A program made the translations under genes and the position numbers. This document shows positions 56,191-64,000 of a DNA stretch of 64,000 nt, one piece after another. The first letter of the stretch is position 1; each line of letters begins with the position of its first letter. Origin of the DNA: Parietaria judaica (taxonomy: Eukaryota; Streptophyta; Magnoliopsida; Rosales; Urticaceae); the NCBI GenBank assembly GCA_954871525.1, contig OX940867.1:13245343-13309342 (forward strand), in the 5' to 3' direction. Below the pieces are notes generated by a model. That model made no database searches. It was not told the DNA's origin and saw nothing but the letters and a program-made list of their open reading frames with translations.

Positions 56191-56466
56191 ATAACCGGTA
56201 AATTAATCTTTTTGGTCTCGGTATTGAAAAATCGAGATCTATTTTTTTGGTATTGGTATTGGTATCAGTTCTAAAATTTCTTGGTTTTTTATCAAACCGA
56301 GACCGAAACTGAGAAAAAAGAAAAGAAAATCGAGAAATAAACCGAGACATAAATTGGGAAAAATTCGAAAAAAAAAAATACAAAATACCATGTCCGGAAT
56401 ATAAAATACATGTGTAATACATAAAAACATCCAACATAATAAAACCATGTCATTTCTTTTTTCTTT

Positions 56467-56526
56467 GATTTTGATTTTGATTTTGATTTTGATTTTGATT
56501 TTGATTTTGATTTTGATTTTGATTTT
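56467..56526. repeat. (GATTTT)10 microsatellite
   Basis: Ten perfect head-to-tail hexamers. Translation of the minus strand gives a Lys-Ser run that is not a protein. Confidence 0.95.
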
Positions 56527-56607
56527 GCCTCGTCCTTTTTCTTATCCATGTTACTACTACCACCCGTAAGAGCGGAAGGAACGGAAGTTGAAACGGAAGG
56601 TTCGGAG

Positions 56608-57422
56608 TAGGGGTGAAAAATTTATACTCGGTTCCCGGTTTTGTCCCGGTTCTGGTCCCGGTACCGGACCGTTTTTGGCAAAAAATCAGTTTTTTCTTTT
56701 TACTATAACCTAAAAAGGGACGTCCCGGTTCCGGTTCGAAAAACCAAAACCAAAACCAATTCAAAATCTAAAATTCCCGTTTTTCTTGTCCCGGTTCCGG
56801 TTTTATGTCGTTTTGTTATAAGTTTGTCGTTTTTTTAGCATGTCATTTCTTATAAGTCGTTTACTATTGGGATTTTAATCCATTATTTTTTTTTTCAGCC
56901 CATTATTTTAACTTGTCATTTATTTTTCAGCCATTACTCGGCATTTTATTTAACATGTCATTTCTTATATGTCGTTTTGTTATAGAAAATAATTTGTTTG
57001 TACTCGGTATTTACTATTTAGCATTTTAGACTCGGTTTTCTGCACTGAGATTTGGATTTGGCATTGTGAAGTTCACGACGTGAACTCGGATCTTCCATTT
57101 GTTTATTTTGTATTCTGCTTTTGTACTCGTATTTGGTATTTTACATTTTGGATTTACTCGGATTTGGTAATTTGCATTTTGGATTTGGTTTTTTTCATGT
57201 TTCTATCTTGGATTTTGTCCCAGATTTGTCCCGGTTTTCGTCCTGAATTTTGGTCCTAAAAAAATTGGGATTTTAATCGGTGTCCCGGTCCCGGTTCTGA
57301 TTTAAAACAAAAACAAGGACTTTTCAGAACCAAAACCGGGACAGAAAACTGTGTCCTGATTTTTCCGGGACAGGGACAAAAAATAGTCAAATTCCCGATT
57401 CCCGGTTCTGGTTTCAGCCCTA
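56608..57422. mobile_element. 815-bp non-autonomous hAT element with 8-bp target-site duplication
   Basis: GTTCGGAG flanks it exactly (56600-56607 and 57423-57430). Terminal inverted repeats are TAGGGGTGAAA and (reverse complement of the right end) TAGGGCTGAAA. The sub-terminal regions are rich in tcccggttccgg and accgggac repeats pointing in opposite directions, as in many plant hAT elements. It has no transposase. Confidence 0.85.
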
Positions 57423-57430
57423 GTTCGGAG

Positions 57431-58392
57431 CTTTCTTTTGGAATAAACAATTTAAAGAGATTTGCATTTAAGAAAGACAATAGAAGAATTATTATTTAGA
57501 CTATATACTGATTTGTAATTTTGTATACACAAAATAGATTTGCAAATAGCTGTATACACTGTTGTTTTATAGAGTCTACATTCTACACGTTCCTTTCACC
57601 ACATTCAACAAACTAGATTTGCAAAAGTATTAGTGCTAAAACAAACCAGACCAAATAAGTCATAGGATCAAGTAAAATACCTAGTTCTTCAGCATGTAGT
57701 ATATTTTTTAAAGAAAAAAACATGTAGTACAAAATTTAAACGACATGTAATTCACAACCGGAACCGATACCAAAATTCGAGAAATATGGCTTTAATATCG
57801 GTTCTTGGAAGTATTGGTTCTTGGTTTTTAACTAAATTTATCAAAAAAAATTAAAACCGATCCGGGATCGATATCGAAACCGAGACGATACGGAGAAACG
57901 GTTATAATTGTTGTTCGTTGAGTGTAATAATCACCTCTCCAATCATGGAATTATGTGTGGCAATTCCTCATTTTGACTCAAACATTGGCTCTCGTTTAGA
58001 ATTTAGCTCGACGTCTTTGTGCGTGTTCACCCATATGTGTCGAATGATTTTTATGTGCAATCGAGCATAGTAAGAAAATTGGCAAATAAAAAAGTGTAAG
58101 CTTTATAAGGACTTGATTTCAGACACCTTCTACTCTCTAGGCTTCTATCTATAGCCTTCTATCCTTATTAGCCTTGGATTCTTGTCTTTAATGTCGTCGA
58201 GCTTGGGGGTCTCAATATTCTAAAAAAGTATTCTCTCCAAGAGGCACACATATTAAGTGTTATCAATCGCTTATGTTTTAGATGCTATTGTGATAAGAGG
58301 TCATTGATTCTGCTTAATCAATTCCCTGTTTATGATGCTTACTCGTGCATTAATTACCCGAATCCAATCCTTACTTATAGCAAGGTGATTCT
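57431..58392. other. Intergenic, no gene seen
   Basis: AT-rich DNA. At 57760-57900 there are further aaccgatac motifs of the hAT-like remnant. No gene was recognised. Confidence 0.5.
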
Positions 58393-58881
58393 GGCCCAGT
58401 TTGGCATTGTTGTGCTGTTGCAAAAATTACTTTGTAAAAGTAATTTAGTGTTATTTGGTCAAGTAATTTAGTGTTTGGTTAGGTAATTTACTAACAATCA
58501 CTTCTTAAAAATAATGAAAAAATACATCATTTAAAAATACATTAAAACTATATCTTCCAACCTATCATTGGATTCGTCTCGTCGCAAACTTTCCAATGCT
58601 TATTTTTATAAGTCAATCGGAGTTATAAAATTAAAGTTACGGAGTTTTGAAATTTAATATAACAAAAAAAAAAATTAAATAAAAAAAAAGAGGAGAAAGA
58701 CACGTAAAATCTTCAAAATAGCTTTCTCCAAAAGCATCAATGAGATGCTTTTCATTTTTGCTTATTAAAAAACAAAAATTATTTAGGAAGTAATTTTATT
58801 TTAACTTACCAAACACAATTTTCTCTCTAAAATTAAAGAAGAAGCAAAAGCACCTCTTTAGAAGCAATACCAAACTGGCCC
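58393..58881. mobile_element. 489-bp TIR element (MITE) of unassigned superfamily
   Basis: The left end GGCCCAGTTTGGCATTG and the reverse complement of the right end, GGGCCAGTTTGGTATTG, form a 17-base inverted repeat with two mismatches. Complementarity continues loosely inward (aaaagtaattt and gaagtaattttatttt stretches). TCT on both sides (58390-58392, 58882-58884) may be a 3-bp duplication. Confidence 0.6.
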
Positions 58882-58884
58882 TCT

Positions 58885-60563
58885 GACGAACTGATTGCTA
58901 TAATCTGATTATGGGCTTGGATTCTTTAAATGGGTGAAGCACGCTCGATAAGCCAAGCATGTTGGACTTTTTCTGAGCATTGAAAAATAAACGACATAGT
59001 CCTACGCCAATAATATTTTAGACATTACGTTGAGATAATTGTAAAAACTAATCATCTCATGGCAGTTGGATTAAGTAAGTCGAAAAAAGCATGGTGCAAT
59101 TTTTCTCACATGATATATCTACATACTATATCGAGGAGTTGATGCTTCATCCAATTTATAAAATCATTTATTTCAATATATATGTTAGGAATTTTGCCCT
59201 TATTCCCAATTCGAAAAACGATAAAAGCGATAAACGAAATTGAAATCGACACCAGAATTATAGTAGTTCGCTTCCAGTGTAGGAGGTACGTCCACTTGCC
59301 GCTTGTAAATCTCGATCCACTATCAATCTCTCAATCGGAGTTTCTGGTTACACCCTCAATCTCGCCTCTCTCAATTTGTGCTACAAAACGCACCAGCTTG
59401 ACTGCTCTGCGTCGGGTCTCGGTAGCGCTTCCGTGTAAATTAGGCTTCACACTCAACAATATATATGAGTGTTGTCTAAGTACTAAGTAGATATAACTCA
59501 TTGCAGCCTTGAAGAATTATTTTGAACGATTTTGAGCATTTTACTTGACATGATTGTTGATCCACGACTTAGAGTAAGCCGCAGCATGACATTCATTTAT
59601 AAGACCCGTGATGACATAACTGGAGAGTGTAATTTTTCGCCAAAACTTTATTACTTAACTGCATAGAGTGGTTTTCGTTAAGTATTTATGCCATCAATTC
59701 CTCGTTAGAGGACAAAGCCCTTGTCAGTGGCCACCAATACCTATTGGTCTTTTGGTTCTCACTTTGTTTTATCCAAGGAAAGAGTAATCGCGATAATAGA
59801 GCGATTATCGTTCGATTATTTAGGTTTGAGAACTTCTCGGTAAGTTATCTCTGATAATCGTTATCTTTTATATACTTATCGCGATTAATCGAGGAGAAAA
59901 CATTATGGAGCGTATGCTTCGAGTGCAAATATTCGAATACATAGGATCTCAATATCGGTTTTTTTCTTGTGGATTTTCTTTTTTTTGTGGATTTTCGTTT
60001 CTAAGTATTTCAATCATTGGCCTTCGTTGTGTTATTTAGTCAGGCAACTGACGTGTCATTTTCCCCATCGTTTAGTGCAAGCAATTAGGCGTGAACAAAA
60101 CCGTAAATGGAAGACCGATATTTTATTCATTTTTGCATTGAAAAATGTATTTAACTCTACTTATATTTTAGTTATAGCTTTCACTAGTTTCTTCATTTTA
60201 GTTAATAATTTTACTTTATTTTAGTCATTCTTTGGAGCATTCAATGTGATTAAAAACCAATGTCACCGCAAATATACGGTAAATGCCGGTTTTGCAAGCT
60301 AAACGTGTTTGGCCGGTATTAGTCACATTCCCACACTACAGATGACACGAAAGCTTCAACAAAAATCGCCGCCTAATCGAAATATCTCAATGACTTCATT
60401 ATATATAAAAGAAACTAAACACTGAATATTCAGAAACAAAAACACACAACAAACCTATGTTTCAGTAATTAAGCTACACACCTGAAAACAGTGATAAACT
60501 TAAAAGCTAAGAAATTGAGAAATTTTTTTAAGAAACAATAAGTTTAACTATATATTCAACAAA
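58885..60563. other. Intergenic and 3' flank of U2AF65, no gene seen
   Basis: Around 59178-59450 there is a stretch (tgttaggaattttgcccttat onward) that resembles the end of an LTR but has no partner or clear border in the window. At 59775-59900 several imperfect copies of gcgattatcg and cgcgataatcg occur. No gene was found. The last about 150 bases are probably U2AF65 3' untranslated sequence. Confidence 0.45.
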
Positions 60564-63510
60564 CTATTCCTCATAATCGCCCTCCGCGAATTTGCTCTCG
60601 GAGTAATAAAACGCAACCACCTGGTTCCCGCCGAATTTTCTTCCGTTCAACCCCGACCGGGCTTTGGAAGCGCTGTCCACGTCCGCGTACTCCAAAAACA
60701 CCTGAAAAGAGACAAACTCGTTTAATGAAGGACTCTAATGTGGTTCAGCACAAACTCTCCTTTCTCGTTGTTAAATTATACAGCGGAGGTGAAAAGATTA
60801 ATGGAAACTTATCGGTGTTAAATTTGGACATCTTAATTAAAAGTTAGTAGTTTGTTTCTCGCTATAATCAATAAAGAAATAAATAAAGCTTCACAAATGT
60901 TCTTTTTCACCTTTAAGTCGATTTTAGACCCTTTTTTTTTTTTACTTTTTATTAAATTTCAACAACATCATTTATAATCAGTTCACACTTCAGTATTAAA
61001 TACCGATTTTTACCAATAGTTATGATTTTTTATTTTGAAACACTGAATATTCCTAGTCTGTCAAAATTCTCAACAGCAGAATGAAACACTGGTTTTGCTG
61101 AAAATTTAGACATTGCATCATCAAACACACCTTGCCTAATCCGGGTGACGGTCCACCATCCAGCGAAGGTCGGGGGATAACAACTCTCACCAATGGACCT
61201 GCATAACCAGAAATATAAAAGAAATTAAATTCAGAATGTTTCTAGAATAAACAAAGAGGATCAATCCAAGGTGAACTCGGAAAGGTCATGGAAGCTTCTG
61301 TTTGTATTGTTAGGCCCGATTCTTTATAGCAGAATGTGGGACAACAAAAAGGCTGTAAAACAGAAAGATATAACACGAAAACAATTAATATTCCAATGCT
61401 TACTCAGCACAAGCTAATAATAGGACAAAACTGTTAAAGCGAGAAAATTTACCAAATTTCTCGCCCTCTTGCTTCATGTCTTCCATTATGTCTTCGTATT
61501 CCTCGTCATCTCTTAGCTCATCGGGGGTTACCACTTGAGTGAGACAAATGACGTTTGAGGTTGTCGCTCCGGGTTGCTGCAACAACATGAATCTCTGCAA
61601 AATAAATTAAGATACAATTAAAACTAGGACAATAAGCACTCAGAGTCAGAAATACATTTTGCCTTTTTTTTTAATATATAACTATTTAGTTATGCATGTT
61701 TGTCGTGTTTCTCCACACAAATGGTCCCTAGAAAATTGAGCACATAAAATCCAAAACTGTAATGTATTTGGTCCCTTTTTAATTGAAGGAAAAAAAAAAA
61801 AAAACTAACAGAACTGACAACACTAAAGGCAAAATGTCATTTTCATATAATCTTTATAATTTAAAAATAATTTATAGTTTTTTATTTTTATAAATTAGAA
61901 TGTCTAATTAAATAATAATAAATTAACATATAAATTAGGAGCATATTTTTTTCCTTAATTAATTTAAATCTGTTATATTTGTTATGAAATAAACAAATAA
62001 ATATCATCCCATGCAGTTCAGTTTTGAAATACTCAGGTTACATGTGCAACTTTTAGTAACATACATTAAAAGGGCAATATGTGCCAAAAAATCGATTACA
62101 CATTTCAGAGAAAATGAATCAAACTATTTAAAGCCCTTTTCAAAATTAAAATAGACCAAAAAAATGTAATAACTCACCTGCAAGGCAACCTGCTGCTGTA
62201 CATGCAACAAAACACTCTCTTGTTCAGGCTTCGGCTGAGTCGCTCCCTGATTGGCACGCCTAACGGTCAAAGTCTTATCGCCCATTTTAATCCCATTCAG
62301 AGCGGCGCATGCAATGTCCGTGACCGTCAGATCTTGGTAAACACAAAAGGCATAGCCCTTTGAATTTCCTGTCTCTCTGTCCTTCACCAAATCGAACCCA
62401 CGTAGAGGTCCAAAGGACTCTAGCAACTCCTTGATCTGGGCTTCTGTAAAGTAATAAGGCAACCCGCCCACAAAGATGCGGTCCGGACCCTCAAGCCCGC
62501 CCGCGGAGCCTGGTGTTAGGCCCACTGCGGACAGGTTCAGGTTTGGGTTGGGCTGGCTCGGGCCCAAAGTTGCAGCCAAAGAAGGGTTGTAGTCACTCGG
62601 TCTCCTCACCTTAACCGGGGCACCCTGTAAAAAGAAAAGACTCAAAAGGGTCAGTGTGTAGGGTTGTGGCATTTTTATTTTTTAGGATCGAACCTGGCTC
62701 TGATACCGTGTAAAAATAGAGGAATTAAGTAATTTTGCTTGTTTATTTCACAATATCGCAAGTCTACAAGCAGAAAAATAGCCGTAACACGCACACCAAC
62801 ATATTTCACCGTAGAGATGAGTTCCTGAGTCTTTTATTGTATAATCAATGGCCGAAGCTCTCTTCCCGAAGAGATGACTTGAGTCCATTGTCTAACAAAA
62901 CATAAAATGGCACAAAGCCCCAGGCACCACTAAATAGGAGAAGTAAGGGTTTCCTAAGCTTTCCCTTATTCTTCTTTAGGAAACAAAACCAACTAATGCT
63001 TAAAACATTATATGAATTATAATTTGAATTATTCATAAGAATATTCTAGAATGTCCAGGGAAAAATATGGAAACTAAATAATAACCTCCATCAAATCCTA
63101 TTTAAGATTATTCGGAGTAATAAGAAGCTTAATGAATCATTATTCAGTGAATAATTAAGTATACCTTCTTCCAAAGAGTACTTGTTTTCAGCTTTCCGAG
63201 CAACAAGGGAATTTTACACTCATATAGTACGCACATTGAATGAAAAAATCAAATACCTCAAATATAATTCCATCCAAAGCCATTGCATTACTGGCCTCCT
63301 CAACAGATCTCATCTCAACAAAGGCAAACTTCTTCTCGTGGTTGATATAGACATTTACTACGGCATCCCCTGCACAAAACAGACAAATGGTTATATGAAA
63401 ATAACGGAAAATATAGTTCATGTATTTTACGAAGAAAATTTTAACAAACCTGGACCGGCAGTATTTCCTCCAATTGCAGCCATAACCTGGCTGAAAAATG
63501 TTGCAACAGA
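60564..63510 (-). CDS. U2AF65: U2AF large subunit (U2AF65), 3' part of the gene
   Basis: Six coding exons on the minus strand: 63450-63510, 63257-63369, 62178-62624, 61453-61594, 61131-61198 and 60564-60701, all with GT-AG borders and matching phases. The product binds polypyrimidine tracts at 3' splice sites. Exons 1-2 give the middle and end of RRM1 (SVATFFSQVMAAIGGNTAGP, INHEKKFAFVEMRSVEEASN). Exon 3 gives RRM2 with RNP2 IFVGGLPYYF and RNP1 KGYAFCVY. Exons 4-6 form the UHM that contacts SF1 (CLTQVVTPDELRDDEEYEDI, VFLEYADVDSASKARSGLNG, NQVVAFYYSESKF), ending GDYEE. Residue order matches Arabidopsis U2AF65A/B closely. The RS-rich N-terminal exons are beyond the window. No lesion was seen. 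Confidence 0.95.
62625..63256 (-). other. U2AF65 intron with a copia/TRIM-type primer-binding site
   Basis: The minus strand at 62691-62707 reads GGTATCAGAGCCAGGTT, the initiator-tRNA primer-binding site of copia and TRIM elements. It is one base inside a CA-ending sequence (62709 onward TGTAAAAATAG in plus). This suggests an LTR of a small minus-strand element filling part of the intron. Its far border was not found. Confidence 0.45.
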
Positions 63511-64000
63511 CTGCAGCAGAAACACAAAAATCAGTTTATGACTGTTATAACCCAAAATCCAATCTGGTAACAGGAACCGTTAATTTCCTTTATGAGTGTC
63601 ACTCCTAATAGACCAAGTCCCTCAATCCTATAGAGATATAGCTAACAAAATTAAGGAGAATGATCTGGCTCCTTTCTCATTGATTTTGTTTTTTAATGTC
63701 TTTTATTAAATAAGGCATTAAACCCAATGGGCCGGGCCCAAACATTAAAACCCACTAACACAAAGCCTAAAGCATGTTTAAACATGACTAACATAACATA
63801 TTTTAATGACAAACGTCAAACAATAGCATGACGTAATTAATTAATCTAATAAGAATTAAGCTAATAATACCATGAGTAGTATTTCGATTTCGAATACAAA
63901 CAGACTGATAAGAACTTAAGTTGGAGCAGTATTAAGTATTTTTACTCCAGTAAATCCTTAAGATGAATCTCCCATAAGTCAGAACAGAGCATAAACAGAA
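63511..64000 (-). other. U2AF65 upstream intron, runs off the window
   Basis: AT-rich sequence without the expected preceding exon, which would encode the start of RRM1. The intron is therefore at least 490 bases. A short GC-rich patch gggccgggcccaaac lies at 63730-63745. Confidence 0.6.

Larger units (their letters stand above)
34097..56195. mobile_element. Composite insertion: copia TE5 joined to gypsy TE6, flanked by a 5-bp ATAAC duplication
   Basis: ATAAC at 34097-34101 directly precedes the TG of the copia 5' LTR. ATAAC at 56191-56195 directly follows the terminal CA of the gypsy LTR. The two flanks, accggtaccg before and cggtaaatta after, read as one interrupted sequence of the kind seen in the neighbouring hAT-like DNA. 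Inside, both elements are truncated at a common junction at 44011-44036. The insertion is 22,089 bp long, and both of its outer ends are U3 ends of 5' LTRs. Confidence 0.75.
56196..57920. other. Decayed hAT-like DNA around the composite insertion
   Basis: Repeated motifs of the type ccggtaccg, ggtattggtatcgg and aaccgagaccgaaa on both strands, continuing the TAGGGGTGAAACCGGTACCG sequence left of the composite (34077-34096). This suggests the composite landed close to one end of a hAT-like element; the right border is not clear. Confidence 0.4.

Noticed and set aside
56292..56549. Small protein with a Lys-Ser run
   Set aside because: Comes from the (GATTTT)10 microsatellite.
58187..58200. cttgtctttaat near 58187 as a right-hand target duplication matching 34064-34076
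   Set aside because: Sequence before it shows no inverted terminal repeat matching TAGGGGTGAAACC; judged a chance match.
59182..59490. 102-codon plus-strand frame
   Set aside because: Resembles LTR-end sequence more than protein; no homology recognised and no second LTR found.
63188..63421. Continuous 77-codon minus frame as a separate gene
   Set aside because: It is U2AF65 exon 63257-63369 read through into both flanking introns.

Overview
The window is nuclear DNA of a flowering plant, most likely a eudicot. It holds three recognisable single-copy plant genes on the minus strand: a ZAT3-type C2H2 zinc-finger repressor, a mitochondrial P-class PPR protein and the 3' half of the spliceosomal factor U2AF65. 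They sit in a sea of nested LTR retrotransposons and small DNA transposons. Base composition swings between AT-rich intergenic DNA and GC-rich retroelement leaders, as expected for a repeat-rich plant genome. The species cannot be named from this sequence.

Layout. 1-12190: minus-strand Ty3/gypsy Tat-type element (TE1) cut by the window edge. Its 5' LTR is split by a complete nested large non-autonomous LTR element (TE2, 5582-12045, TSD CCAAT). 12191-15705: AT-rich DNA with a broken TE1-family LTR (14004-15009). 15706-25666: a second non-autonomous LTR element (TE3), itself split by a Ty1/copia element (TE4, 17834-23804, TSD GGGTC). 25667-34101: gene island with the zinc-finger gene and the PPR gene. 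Between them lie a 1.4-kb foldback Mutator-like element (29509-30901, 9-bp TSD), a tRNA-derived SINE, and a 198-bp hAT MITE inside a possible Harbinger-like element. 34102-56190: a 22-kb composite insertion. Its left part is a plus-strand copia element (TE5) with 2.7-kb LTRs; its right part is a minus-strand Tat-type gypsy element (TE6) with a tandem LTR arrangement. 56191-60563: hAT-like remnants, an 815-bp hAT element with 8-bp TSD, a (GATTTT)10 microsatellite and another TIR element. 60564-64000: U2AF65 exons.

The most striking observation is the 34102-56190 insertion. The 5-bp sequence ATAAC lies directly outside the copia LTR terminus on the left and directly outside the gypsy LTR terminus on the right, and the flanks read as one interrupted host sequence. 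Inside, the truncated copia 3' LTR meets a truncated gypsy leader at a junction with a 26-bp duplicated segment and short microhomologies. This looks like a chimeric or co-integrated retroelement, or less simply two hits at one site plus a deletion. TE6 also carries a spliced-looking antisense gene with its own TATA box, and lacks the YVDD catalytic motif of its reverse transcriptase.

All retroelement reading frames have stops, frameshifts or deletions, so none looks autonomous. PPR and U2AF65 resemble the products of the adjacent Arabidopsis genes At4g36680 and At4g36690 (from memory). Without the insertions they would be only about 3 kb apart, so the insertions appear to have pushed apart an old neighbour pair.
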